Shown one piece after another: positions 5,577 to 14,157 of a DNA stretch of 28,580 nucleotides (its first letter is position 1; each line of letters begins with the position of its first letter). The stretch comes from Lachnospiraceae bacterium UBA4260 (GTDB taxonomy: Bacteria; Bacillota; Clostridia; Lachnospirales; Lachnospiraceae): assembly GCA_002395235.1 (NCBI GenBank), contig DGWK01000041.1:1-28580 (forward strand). Reading direction: 5' to 3'. Under the pieces are notes generated by a model that saw only the letters and a program-made list of their open reading frames with translations, was not told the origin of the DNA and searched no databases. The translations under genes were made by a program, and so were the position numbers.

Positions 5577-8358
5577 TCCGCTTCTTGCGGCTGCTGTGAC
5601 GGCGGCGATCTACTGGCTGGCGATGTTCCTGGGGGACTTTGTCCCCTTCGGGGTCAACACGCCGGCCGTGACAGACGCCAAGCTCCAGTATCTGGACCTG
5701 TTTGCCTACTGCCGGGATGTCCTGACGGGTCAAAACAGTGCCGTCTACACGTTCTCGAACACACTGGGAGGGAGCGCCGTCGCGATCTGGGCCTATTACC
5801 TGGCTTCGCCCTTTAACCTCCTTGTGCTGCTCTTTCCCAAGGAGCAGATGAACCTGTTCCTGGAGGTCCTGATCTCGGTAAAGGTCAGTGCGGCGTCCGC
5901 TTCTTTCGCTTATTTCATAAATGACAGGTTTCGGGAGAAGATCCGCAGGGACCTGACGCTCCTTCTCTCCGTCGGCTATGGCCTCATGCAATATACGTTG
6001 GCACAGGAAAGCAATGTGATGTGGCTGGACGGCGTCATATTGCTTCCTTTTATTGTGCTGGGGGTGCACAGAGCCGTGCACGCGCGCCGATTCAGGCCGG
6101 CGCAGCTGGCCGTACCGGCGGCCCTCAGTGTCCTCGTGAACTGGTACACCGGAGGCCTCAATTACCTGTTCAGCGCAGTCTGGTTCCTCTATGAGATGCT
6201 GAGGGCCGGTAAGAAAAAAGAGGCAGGCGGTTCCGGGGGACAGGGCGACGCGACAAAAGGTGGTTCCGGAGAACAGGGCGATGCGGCAAAGGCTTCCGTA
6301 TGGGGCGGCTGCGCCGCAAAAACAGGGCGGTACCTGTTCGGAATGGGGCTGGGCCTTATGCTTGCGGCGGCGTTGTTTCTACCGACCGTGCTGGCGCTTC
6401 GGCAGGGCAAGGCAGGGAACTGGAATCCCGTGGGCTATGTTCCTTCGACAGGACTTCGGGGAAATCCTTTTTCCGTCCTCAGAAGCTATCGGATCGGGGA
6501 AATGAGCGACGCCTCCAAGGCCTCCTTTTTCTGCGGGACGCCGGCCGCCCTGGGCACTGCGGCCTTTTTCCTGTCGGGAAGGATCAAAAGGAGAGAGAAA
6601 CTGGCAGCGCTTGTGCCGCTGGTCACAGTTTGGCTGGCGTGCTTCTGGAAGCCGCTGTTCTATATTTTCTCCCTGTTTATGACAAGCACGAGCTACTGGT
6701 ACAGATTCGGGTACCAGGGGAGCTTTGTATTATTGTATCTGGGAGCTTTCTGGGCGGGATCCCTTCCCGGAAAAGGCGGGTTTCGCAGCGGGAAGCGCTG
6801 GCTGGTCATCCCCGGGGCGGGCGCGGTGTGCCTGATCCTGGTGCTCGTCTCGCAAAAAGTGTGGCCGGCGGGCGGAAACGGGAGCAGCTGGATCGCGATC
6901 CTTATGATCGCCGTAATGACTTTGTCTCTGGGATATATCTATGCGCCGGACGACGCCCTGGAGATTCTGGACAGGCGGGAGACTGTAAGGAGGAACCGGC
7001 GGATCCTGGCAGGAGTCCTTGTGGTCTTCGGGCTGCTGGAAGCCTTCCTCGAGACCCGCGCGATACTTAGGATCTACCACACGGACACGGCGGAGGAATA
7101 CGCTTCCTACAGCCGGGAGGAGCAGGCGCAGATCGAGGAGCTGCTGCGCGCGGATGAGGAGGGATTTTATCGGATCTCGCAGACCGCGACGCGGATCACC
7201 AACGTGGATGGCCTGACGGGCGCTTACCTGGACGCGATGGCCTACGGGTACGCCTCGATCAGCGGCTATACGTCCTGTCCCGAGAATATTCAGCTGGAGC
7301 TTCTGGACCGGCTGGGCTATCGCAAGGAGTATGAGAGTTTCAATATCGTGAACATCTCTTTTCTGCCGGCGGATTCGCTGCTGGGAGTCCGCTATGTGCT
7401 CTCGCCCTACGAGATCCCCGGATTGGAGAAGGTGCCGGAACTTGGCATCCGCAACGGAAAGGCCGTATACAGAAATCCCTTCGCGCTTCCGGCCGCGATG
7501 ATCATTGACGAGGGCGCGGCTTCCCGGGAGCCGGAACAGGGGAACCCTTTCGCCTATACCGAATATCTCTACCGCAGGATCTCCGGGCAGGAGGCGAAGC
7601 TGTGGATCCCGGTGCAGGCGCAAAAGACATACGACAGAGGGATCACGCAGTGGACGCTGTCGGTCCCTTCCGGGGAGGGGGCAAAATATTGCCTGTACGG
7701 AAATCTTCCGACGGGCAAAAAGATCTCCTATGACGATTCACAGTGGTGGAAAGACGCCGGAGAGCAGGGCAAGCTCACCGCGGCGGAAGGCTGGAGCTTC
7801 GGCTACGGCGGATGGCTGTCGCCGTCCGTATTCTATATACCCGTGGAAGATGGTCAGAAGACGGCCGTGGTCACGCTCGAGATAAAGGAAGAGCCGGGAC
7901 TGCGGCAGGAGCAGTTTTACGCCCTGGACACGGAAAGCCTGTCCCGGCTGAGCGCACAGATCCGGGAGAGAGCGGAGAGCGTCGGCGATCTTGAGATACG
8001 CGGCGGAAAGATTTCCTGCAGGGTGGACGCCCGGGAGGGACAAAAGCTGCTTTTGAGCGTCCCCGTATCGGCAGGATGGACGGCCCGCGTAAACGGACAG
8101 AAGACGGAAACAGAGGCTTTTGAGGGGAGCCTTATGGAAATACCCCTTGAGCCGGGCGAAAATTATATTACAATGCAGTACAGAGTGCCCGGACTCACTG
8201 CGGGAATCCTGCTGACGCTGGCAGGACTGGGGATTCTGGCTCTGTGGAGCATGAATAAGCAGATCTTTCAGAAACAGATACTTAATCAGAAGGAAAAGAT
8301 ACAGCACTCCGTCTATAGTAGAGAGGGGCGCGTCGGGAAGAGAGGAGAGAAAAGTTGA
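5509..8358 (+). CDS. YfhO-family integral membrane protein
   Basis: 949 residues with about a dozen membrane segments followed by a large C-terminal external domain and a final membrane helix near residue 900. The N-terminal pattern TDAKLQYLDLFAYCRD, then FSNTLGGSAVAIWAYYLASP and FNLLVLLFPKEQ, is characteristic of YfhO proteins, in which Bacillus and Listeria members are tied to lipoteichoic acid or wall-polymer glycosylation. Loop sequence around residues 240-262 carries a tandem duplication. The start is uncertain: TTG 5509 has AGGAG 10 bases upstream, while ATG 5527 has no visible binding site. Either start overlaps the end of the preceding gene, suggesting translational coupling. The sugar substrate cannot be read from the sequence. 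Confidence 0.85.
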   Translation: METRCWMPKNKRSSRSSTRRFSDPLLAAAVTAAIYWLAMFLGDFVPFGVNTPAVTDAKLQYLDLFAYCRDVLTGQNSAVYTFSNTLGGSAVAIWAYYLASPFNLLVLLFPKEQMNLFLEVLISVKVSAASASFAYFINDRFREKIRRDLTLLLSVGYGLMQYTLAQESNVMWLDGVILLPFIVLGVHRAVHARRFRPAQLAVPAALSVLVNWYTGGLNYLFSAVWFLYEMLRAGKKKEAGGSGGQGDATKGGSGEQGDAAKASVWGGCAAKTGRYLFGMGLGLMLAAALFLPTVLALRQGKAGNWNPVGYVPSTGLRGNPFSVLRSYRIGEMSDASKASFFCGTPAALGTAAFFLSGRIKRREKLAALVPLVTVWLACFWKPLFYIFSLFMTSTSYWYRFGYQGSFVLLYLGAFWAGSLPGKGGFRSGKRWLVIPGAGAVCLILVLVSQKVWPAGGNGSSWIAILMIAVMTLSLGYIYAPDDALEILDRRETVRRNRRILAGVLVVFGLLEAFLETRAILRIYHTDTAEEYASYSREEQAQIEELLRADEEGFYRISQTATRITNVDGLTGAYLDAMAYGYASISGYTSCPENIQLELLDRLGYRKEYESFNIVNISFLPADSLLGVRYVLSPYEIPGLEKVPELGIRNGKAVYRNPFALPAAMIIDEGAASREPEQGNPFAYTEYLYRRISGQEAKLWIPVQAQKTYDRGITQWTLSVPSGEGAKYCLYGNLPTGKKISYDDSQWWKDAGEQGKLTAAEGWSFGYGGWLSPSVFYIPVEDGQKTAVVTLEIKEEPGLRQEQFYALDTESLSRLSAQIRERAESVGDLEIRGGKISCRVDAREGQKLLLSVPVSAGWTARVNGQKTETEAFEGSLMEIPLEPGENYITMQYRVPGLTAGILLTLAGLGILALWSMNKQIFQKQILNQKEKIQHSVYSREGRVGKRGEKS
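6226..6291 (+). repeat. 33-bp tandem duplication inside the YfhO gene
   Basis: Two adjacent 33-base units (6226-6258, 6259-6291) encode GGSGGQGDATK and GGSGEQGDAAK. The duplication keeps the frame and lies in a hydrophilic loop between membrane segments. Synonymous differences between the copies show it is not brand new. Confidence 0.8.
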
Positions 8359-9050
8359 AGATCGGAATTATCGGAGCGATGGAAGTGGAAGTAAGGAGAC
8401 TCGTGGAGTCCATGGCCGGAGCGAAAGAAGTAACGAAAGCGGGAATGCACTTCTTCGAGGGCAGGATCGGCGAGACGGAAGCGGTCGTCGTCCGCTGCGG
8501 CATCGGCAAAGTCAACGCCGGTCTCTGCGTGCAGATCCTGTGCGATCTGTTCGGCGTCACGCATGTGATCAACACCGGCATTGCGGGCTCCCTGGAGGAG
8601 GAGATCAATATCGGCGACGTCGTGGTCTCCATCGACGCCATGTACCACGACATGGATGTGACCGGCCTGGGATATACGGCGGGCCAGGTGCCGCAGATGG
8701 ATGTGCTCGCGTTCCCGGCAGACGCTAACCTGCGCGTTGCAGCGGTGAAGGCGTGCAGAGAGGCGGCCCCGGAGATCGGCGTCTTTGAGGGACGCGTGGC
8801 CAGCGGAGACCAGTTCATCTGCGACAAGGCCAAAAAAGTGTGGATCAAAGAGATGTCCGGCGCGCTCTGCACAGAGATGGAAGGCGCGGCGATCGCCCAG
8901 GCGGCCTACATAAATAAAGTTCCGTTTGTGATCGTGCGCGCGATCTCCGACAAGGCGGATGAGAGCGTGCAGATGGCCTACGATATTTTCGAGGCCGAGG
9001 CGGCGGAGCACTGCGCCGCGATCGTAGAACATCTGGTGAGATCGCTTTAA
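8355..9050 (+). CDS. mtnN: 5'-methylthioadenosine/S-adenosylhomocysteine nucleosidase
   Basis: Cleaves adenine from methylthioadenosine, S-adenosylhomocysteine and 5'-deoxyadenosine, removing inhibitory by-products of methyl transfer and radical-SAM chemistry and feeding S-ribosylhomocysteine recycling. The 231 residues fit the family. The start MKIGIIGAMEVEV carries the catalytic glutamate equivalent to E. coli E12; NTGIAGSL forms the phosphate/ribose loop; CTEMEGAAIA (E176) and RAISDKAD (D199, the general acid) complete the active site. Translation starts at TTG 8355, overlapping the YfhO stop by four bases (TTGA) with AGAGGAGAG upstream, so coupling is likely. The product links to the methionine synthase genes further along, though they are not in the same operon. 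Confidence 0.95.
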   Translation: MKIGIIGAMEVEVRRLVESMAGAKEVTKAGMHFFEGRIGETEAVVVRCGIGKVNAGLCVQILCDLFGVTHVINTGIAGSLEEEINIGDVVVSIDAMYHDMDVTGLGYTAGQVPQMDVLAFPADANLRVAAVKACREAAPEIGVFEGRVASGDQFICDKAKKVWIKEMSGALCTEMEGAAIAQAAYINKVPFVIVRAISDKADESVQMAYDIFEAEAAEHCAAIVEHLVRSL

Positions 9051-9063
9051 AACCGAGAGCAGC

Positions 9064-9080
9064 GGCTCGCGTCGCGAGCC
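9064..9080 (+). promoter_or_regulatory. Leader hairpin upstream of the histidine kinase
   Basis: GGCTCGC, loop GTC, GCGAGCC, then TTGATTTTAGGGGG and the kinase start. A closely similar hairpin with the same TTGA tail precedes the response regulator gene at 10629-10646. It may end the mtnN transcript partially or modulate translation. Confidence 0.5.
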
Positions 9081-9099
9081 TTGATTTTAGGGGGTAACT

Positions 9100-10605
9100 A
9101 TGACTTTCAGGCAGAGACTGATCATAGCTTTTACTATGGTGCTGGTGTTGCCTACACTGTTGTTCATGATTTCCTTCATTGTGATCGGAAATGTCATGGC
9201 GCGCGAGGGCAGCGGCGACAGCGCGTACGAATATCTGGATTACGCGTCCCTGACGGACGACTACCGGCAGTACAGCGCTCTTTTGGACCGGACTTATGAC
9301 CAGATCCAGTCCGAAATAGAGGAAAACCCCGCGATCATAGAGGATCCGGGGTATCTGCAGTCTCTCTCCGAGCGTGTGAGCGTGAGCAATTCCTATATCA
9401 TTGTCAGGAAGGGGAAGGACCTCTATTATACGGGCAATGAGGAGGCGGCGGCGAGCGACTTCCAGGTGCTGCCTGCCTACAGCCACGCGCACCAGAATGA
9501 GGGGACGGGCTACTACATCGACAACATGGCCAAGATGGTCAAGCAGCTCGATTTTACTTTTGAAGACGGTTCGGAAGGCAGTATTTTCATCATAACGAGG
9601 GCGGTATCCCTGGTCTCGAGAAAGTTCCTGGGCGGAATGTTCGCCTCCATGGTGGTGATCCTGCTGTTTACGGCGATTCTGCTGACCAGGTGGCTGGAGG
9701 GCAACTTCTTTGACCCCATCAACAAGCTCAATATTGCCATGAACAACATTCGGGACGGCAATCTGGATTATCGTCTGCAGACCTCCGAGCAGGGGGAGAT
9801 CGGAAACCTCTACAAGAACTACGAGGAGATGAGACTGCGGCTCAAGGAGTCCGCCGAGGAGAAGCTGGAGAGGGAGCGCCAGCAGCGGGAGCTGATCACC
9901 AATATTTCCCACGACCTCAAGACGCCGATCACCTCCATCAAGGGCTATGTGGAGGGACTTATGGACGGCGTGGCGAACACGCCGGAGAAGCAGGAGAGAT
10001 ACATCCGCACGATCTACAACAAAGCCAACGACATGAATACGCTGATCAACGAGCTGACGCTGTATTCCCAGATCGACAACGACAAGATCCCCTATAATTT
10101 CCACAAGATTAACGTCGCGGACTATTTTGGCGACTGCGTGGAAGAAATTGGAATGGACATGGAATCCCGCGGGATCACGCTCAACTACTCCAACATGGTA
10201 TCGCCGGATACGATGATCATCGCGGATCCCGAGCAGCTCAAAAAAGTGATCAACAATATCGTCGGAAATAGTGTAAAATATATGGACAAAGAGGAAGGAC
10301 GGATCGATATCCGGATACTCGACGAACAGGATTCCGTAAGGGTCGAGATCGAGGACAACGGAAAAGGCATAGCGGCCAAGGATCTGCCCAACATTTTCGA
10401 CAGGTTTTACAGGACGGACGAGTCCCGGAACAGCGCCCAGGGCGGCAGCGGGATCGGCCTGTCCATCGTGAGAAAAGTAATAGAGGACCACGGCGGCTAT
10501 GTCTGGGCCACGAGCCGGGAAGGGGAAGGGACCTGCGTGCATTTCGTGATCCGCAAATTTCATGAGACTTCCGACATGGACGACTATGTGGAAGGCGACG
10601 CCTGA
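9100..10605 (+). CDS. Sensor histidine kinase (HAMP-HisKA-HATPase)
   Basis: A 501-residue membrane kinase. A membrane segment at about residues 8-30 and a second at about 173-195 flank an external sensing domain of about 140 residues with no recognisable fold. A HAMP linker follows, then the dimerisation helix with LITNISHDLKTPITSIKGY, where H271 is the phosphorylated histidine. The ATPase portion has all boxes: the N box (VINNIVGNSVKY), DNGKGI, FDRFYRTDES, and GGSGIGLSIVRKV. The start is ATG 9100 with AGGGGGT upstream. The cognate regulator gene follows directly, so kinase precedes regulator, the reverse of the commoner order. The signal is unknown; the surrounding envelope genes suggest a cell-surface cue. 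Confidence 0.93.
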   Translation: MTFRQRLIIAFTMVLVLPTLLFMISFIVIGNVMAREGSGDSAYEYLDYASLTDDYRQYSALLDRTYDQIQSEIEENPAIIEDPGYLQSLSERVSVSNSYIIVRKGKDLYYTGNEEAAASDFQVLPAYSHAHQNEGTGYYIDNMAKMVKQLDFTFEDGSEGSIFIITRAVSLVSRKFLGGMFASMVVILLFTAILLTRWLEGNFFDPINKLNIAMNNIRDGNLDYRLQTSEQGEIGNLYKNYEEMRLRLKESAEEKLERERQQRELITNISHDLKTPITSIKGYVEGLMDGVANTPEKQERYIRTIYNKANDMNTLINELTLYSQIDNDKIPYNFHKINVADYFGDCVEEIGMDMESRGITLNYSNMVSPDTMIIADPEQLKKVINNIVGNSVKYMDKEEGRIDIRILDEQDSVRVEIEDNGKGIAAKDLPNIFDRFYRTDESRNSAQGGSGIGLSIVRKVIEDHGGYVWATSREGEGTCVHFVIRKFHETSDMDDYVEGDA

Positions 10606-10628
10606 CTGCTATCGGCAGCCGGCGCGGC

Positions 10629-10646
10629 GGCTCGCTTTTGCGGGCC
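10629..10646 (+). promoter_or_regulatory. Leader hairpin upstream of the response regulator
   Basis: GGCTCGC, loop TTTT, GCGGGCC, then TTGACTATGGAGGT and the regulator start. It resembles the hairpin at 9064-9080 in arms and in the trailing TTGA, so the two seem related by duplication or shared function. Confidence 0.5.
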
Positions 10647-10668
10647 TTGACTATGGAGGTAATAGAGT

Positions 10669-11358
10669 ATGAGTAAGATTCTGATCATTGAAGACGAAGT
10701 GGCCATTGCCGAGCTGGAAAAGGATTATCTGGAGCTGAGCGGCTTCGAGGTTGAAGTGGAGAACAGGGGAGACAAGGGACTGCAGACCGCGCTCAAAGAG
10801 GATTTTGACCTGGTTATTCTGGACCTGATGCTGCCCGGCATGGACGGCTTCGAGGTTTGCAAGAGGATCCGCGAGGAGAAGAACGTGCCCATCCTCATGG
10901 TGTCGGCGAAGAAGGACGACATCGACAAGATCAGGGGTCTGGGACTCGGCGCGGACGACTATATCACAAAGCCCTTCAGCCCCAGCGAGCTGGTGGCGCG
11001 CGTGAAGGCGCACATGGCCCGCTACGAGAGACTGGTCGGCGCCGGCCAGAAGACCAATGACATCATCGAGATCCGCGGACTCAAGATCGACAAGACGGCG
11101 AGAAGGGTATGGATCAACGGCGAGGAGAAGAACTTCACCACCAAGGAGTTCGATCTTCTTACTTTCCTTGCGGAAAACCCCAACCACGTATTCAGCAAGG
11201 AAGAACTCTTTGCCAAAATATGGAACATGGAGAGTGTCGGCGATATCGCCACCGTCACCGTACACATCAAAAAGATCAGAGAGAAGATCGAGGTGAACAC
11301 GTCCAAGCCCCAGTATATTGAGACGATCTGGGGAGTAGGCTATCGGTTTAAGATCTGA
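10669..11358 (+). CDS. OmpR/PhoB-family response regulator
   Basis: A 229-residue DNA-binding regulator. The receiver domain (about 1-120) has the acidic pair in IIEDE, the phosphorylation site D52 in LVILDLMLPG, and K101 in YITKPFSP. The C-terminal winged helix (about 130-229) includes TTKEFDLLTFLAENP and ends with the typical ETIWGVGYRFKI. GGAGGT lies 11 bases before the ATG. The partner is the kinase immediately upstream. The target genes cannot be read from the sequence, but the run of envelope genes around it is a reasonable guess. Confidence 0.95.
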   Translation: MSKILIIEDEVAIAELEKDYLELSGFEVEVENRGDKGLQTALKEDFDLVILDLMLPGMDGFEVCKRIREEKNVPILMVSAKKDDIDKIRGLGLGADDYITKPFSPSELVARVKAHMARYERLVGAGQKTNDIIEIRGLKIDKTARRVWINGEEKNFTTKEFDLLTFLAENPNHVFSKEELFAKIWNMESVGDIATVTVHIKKIREKIEVNTSKPQYIETIWGVGYRFKI

Positions 11359-11376
11359 CCTCACAGCGCGGCGGCT

Positions 11377-11396
11377 GCCCGGAAGGAATTCCGGGC
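11377..11396 (+). promoter_or_regulatory. Hairpin between the response regulator and rsuA
   Basis: GCCCGGAA, loop GGAA, TTCCGGGC: an 8-bp perfect stem, followed by GCCGGGCTTTAGCTTT, which is only weakly T-rich. It could partly terminate the two-component transcript. Confidence 0.4.
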
Positions 11397-11439
11397 GCCG
11401 GGCTTTAGCTTTACGGATTGCTCCCGGAAGGAGGGCAAA

Positions 11440-12189
11440 TTGAGACTGGACAAATACCTGGCACAGATGGGAGCAGGCACCCGGAGCGAGATCAAAAAAG
11501 CGATCCGCGCCGGGCGCGTCACTGTTAACGGAGAAAAAGCGGCGGACCCTGCCCTGCACGTGAGAGTGCCGGAGAGCATTAAGAAGAATGAAAATGCAGG
11601 CACTGTGCCTGCGGAGGAGACAGACGAGGTCTGTCTGGACGGCGTCAGGATCGCCTATGAGCAGTATGTCTACTATCTGATGAATAAGCCGGCCGGCGTG
11701 ATCAGCGCGACGGAGGATCCCTCGCAGCGGACCGTTCTGGACCTGATCGATGAGAGGCAGCGAAAAGGCCTCTTTCCAGTGGGAAGGCTTGACAAGGATA
11801 CGGAGGGGCTGCTCCTGATCACCAATGACGGGGAGTTGGCGCACCGCCTTCTGTCTCCGAAAAGACATGTGGACAAGGTCTATTTTGCCAGATTGGACGG
11901 ACCGGTCGGGGAGAAGGAGCAGAAACTGTTCGCGGAAGGTCTCAGGGTGGACGAGACGCTGACAGCGCTGCCGGCCGGCCTGGAGATCCTTGAGGCGGCA
12001 GACGAAGTGAGGGTGACGATCCGGGAGGGAAAATTTCACCAGATCAAGAGGATGTTCGCGGCGGTGGGCAGGGAGGTCCTGTACCTGAAAAGGCTGTCCA
12101 TGGGGCCGCTCTCGCTCGATGAGAGTTTGGAGCCGGGAGCATATCGCAGGCTGACAGAGGAGGAAGAGTCTGCTATAATGTCCTTATAA
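11440..12189 (+). CDS. rsuA: RsuA-type pseudouridine synthase
   Basis: A 249-residue rRNA pseudouridine synthase; family members isomerise U516 of 16S rRNA. The N-terminal S4 RNA-binding domain (about 1-60) begins RLDKYLAQMG. The catalytic core has YLMNKPAGV and GRLDKDTEGLLLITNDG with the catalytic aspartate at D118. The C-terminal motif EGKFHQIKRMFAAVG is the RsuA form rather than the RluB/RluE form, which supports 16S over 23S rRNA as target. The start is TTG 11440 with GGAAGGAGGG upstream. The gene's last 40 bases contain a strong promoter for the following lipoprotein gene. Confidence 0.88.
   Translation: MRLDKYLAQMGAGTRSEIKKAIRAGRVTVNGEKAADPALHVRVPESIKKNENAGTVPAEETDEVCLDGVRIAYEQYVYYLMNKPAGVISATEDPSQRTVLDLIDERQRKGLFPVGRLDKDTEGLLLITNDGELAHRLLSPKRHVDKVYFARLDGPVGEKEQKLFAEGLRVDETLTALPAGLEILEAADEVRVTIREGKFHQIKRMFAAVGREVLYLKRLSMGPLSLDESLEPGAYRRLTEEEESAIMSL
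12151..12179 (+). promoter_or_regulatory. Sigma-A-type promoter inside the 3' end of rsuA
   Basis: CTGACA (12151-12156), 17 bases, TATAAT (12174-12179), with TGC before the -10 making an extended element. It is well placed to transcribe the lipoprotein gene starting at 12226. Confidence 0.7.
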
Positions 12190-12225
12190 CCAGTTCCGGG
12201 GGGAATGTGGAGAGGATACAGATAT

Positions 12226-13971
12226 ATGCGTAATAGAAAAGGACTGAGAGTCCTTATCCCATGCATGTTAGCAATAGTTCTGATAATGGCGGGGTGTGCG
12301 CAGGAGGAAGCTCCGGGGGGCGTCACAGACGTTACCGGTGCTTTTGCTTTGCCTGAAGATGAGACTGCGGAGGATGCGCAGACGACAGGCGAGACTTCGT
12401 CCGAGGAGGCAACACCGGCGACTGTCACGGTCTCCGAGATCTCATCGGCGTCAGAGAATGAAGGAAATCCTTATAAAGCAAGAACTCTGTCAGAGGAAGA
12501 ATGCGGGGAGCTGCAAAAGTTTATCAGTGAGGTCGGAAATTATGGCTTTCTGCTCTCGATCTATGAGAGACCGCAGGACCTGGACGCTGACCAGGTCTTT
12601 TTTGCAGGAGCCGGGCTGGAACTGAGAGTGCCCGCACAGGAGGAGAGAGAAGCTTACCTGGAGGAGACAGGCGAAGAAGAGGCCCCGAATCTGTTCAGAC
12701 TGGGCGCCACCCAGGTCAATGATTATCTCCAGTACAGGGCCGGTGTCTCCATAGAGGACCTCAGCCATCAGCCTGACTGGGTCTATCTGGAGGATTATGA
12801 CGCCTACTATCTCTGTCACGGCGACGAGGAGACCAACATCTGCAGCTTTGAGGTGACAGACGCGGCGGCGCAGGGAGATTTCTACAGAGTGCATTACAGA
12901 GTCCAAAGAGGAGCGGCGGACCTGGACGGCTGGCACATTCCCGTATACGAGGCAATCCTCAAGAAAAACGGCGACAGCTACAGATTCTGCGCTAACCGCC
13001 TGTGGATGGAGAACGGACTCCTGCTCCGGCCTTACTGCGAGTTTGAGACGGAGAGCCTGGGCGAGGTGAAGTTCTGCGCCTATAAGCCGGATGCCGGCGC
13101 GAACCAGTACGCCGACGTCACTTTCAGCTTTGTCAAAGACGGAGACGTGCTGCTTCATCTGCCGGGAATGACCGGCAGCAACATCCGCGCGGATATGGAA
13201 TTTGAGGATGTAAAAGCGGTCGATCTGGCCGACTATGACGGAGACGGCGCGAAGGAGATCGTCGCGATCTGCCGCTACCGGATCGGAAAAGAAGGAAGCG
13301 GCCGTTCGGACGGACTCGAGGCCAGGATCTACAGATTTGACAGCGACGGGAATGTGCAGCTCGATCGGGACGCGACGGCAAAGTGCAACGCGGGTATTTC
13401 GGTCATGTCGCTCTCGGGGATCGCGCATTTCCTCAAGGAAGGCAGCGACCGGGAGGTCTTCGCGGGCCGAACGGAGGCGTTCGCGGCGGAAGTCGCGGAG
13501 GCGGACCCGGATTCTTACAATAAATTCGCACTCATCTATGTTAACGACGACAGATTTCCCGAGCTCCTCGAGATGGGGACCGCCCCTTGCAAAGGCGCCA
13601 AAATAGTCTTCTATAATGACGGCGTTCTGGAAGAGACAAAAGTCAGCGACACCTTCTCCTACCGCAACAAAGGGAATCTTTTGTACAGCAGGAGCGGAAC
13701 CGGCAATCTGTTCACGGAAGCGATCTACGCCTATGCCGGAAACGGTCTCACGGTTTACCAGAGCGGCCTGTACGGCACGATGGACGCCGCGGTGACGGCT
13801 TACACGAAAGCGCACAAGCCGGAATACACGTATAAGTGGGAAGGCTCGATCGTATCAGAGACAGGGTACAACGACGCGATCGGCATTATGTATGACAGGA
13901 AGAAAGCGCTGGATCCGAGCAAGATCGCGCTGCTCGGGGCGGATGACTTCCTGCAGGAGCTGAAGAAATAA
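12226..13971 (+). CDS. Predicted lipoprotein of unknown function
   Basis: A 581-residue exported protein. A charged N-terminus and hydrophobic stretch end in a lipobox IMAGC with C24 as the lipid-attachment site, followed by a flexible Thr/Glu/Ala-rich spacer to about residue 75. The body has no family I recognise. It contains one Asp-rich DYDGDGAKEI segment near residue 338, similar to FG-GAP/VCBS calcium-binding repeats, and a second weaker VNDDRFPELLE further on. ATG 12226 is preferred because GGAGAGGA lies 10 bases upstream; an earlier in-frame ATG at 12205 has poor spacing. It has its own promoter in rsuA and ends at a bidirectional terminator. It is probably a surface protein; no activity is claimed. 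Confidence 0.8.
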   Translation: MRNRKGLRVLIPCMLAIVLIMAGCAQEEAPGGVTDVTGAFALPEDETAEDAQTTGETSSEEATPATVTVSEISSASENEGNPYKARTLSEEECGELQKFISEVGNYGFLLSIYERPQDLDADQVFFAGAGLELRVPAQEEREAYLEETGEEEAPNLFRLGATQVNDYLQYRAGVSIEDLSHQPDWVYLEDYDAYYLCHGDEETNICSFEVTDAAAQGDFYRVHYRVQRGAADLDGWHIPVYEAILKKNGDSYRFCANRLWMENGLLLRPYCEFETESLGEVKFCAYKPDAGANQYADVTFSFVKDGDVLLHLPGMTGSNIRADMEFEDVKAVDLADYDGDGAKEIVAICRYRIGKEGSGRSDGLEARIYRFDSDGNVQLDRDATAKCNAGISVMSLSGIAHFLKEGSDREVFAGRTEAFAAEVAEADPDSYNKFALIYVNDDRFPELLEMGTAPCKGAKIVFYNDGVLEETKVSDTFSYRNKGNLLYSRSGTGNLFTEAIYAYAGNGLTVYQSGLYGTMDAAVTAYTKAHKPEYTYKWEGSIVSETGYNDAIGIMYDRKKALDPSKIALLGADDFLQELKK

Positions 13972-14006
13972 GGGATCGGGCCGGCATGGGCCGCGATGAA
14001 TACAGA

Positions 14007-14052
14007 GCAAAAAATTACCCCAAGACCAGGTTTTTGGTCTTGGGGGTTTCTT
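14007..14052. terminator. Bidirectional terminator between convergent genes
   Basis: CCCCAAGACCA (14018-14028) pairs with TGGTCTTGGGG (14035-14045). GTTTCTTT follows on the plus side and TAATTTTTT on the minus side, so it can stop both the lipoprotein and deacetylase transcripts. Confidence 0.9.
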
Positions 14053-14157
14053 TATCATAATCATAGTTTAAGGCTCACAGCGCGGCACGAGCGGCATTTA
14101 GGCTGCGCGGTGTGCGGGGTGTGCCGCGTACCGGCTGCGCCGCAATTCCTGAAGAAA

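Noticed and set aside
8845..10563. A 572-codon minus-strand open frame
   Set aside because: It mirrors the histidine kinase, whose motifs are complete, and has no recognisable domain or start signal.
10651..12039. A 462-codon minus-strand open frame
   Set aside because: It is antisense to the response regulator and rsuA, both well supported.
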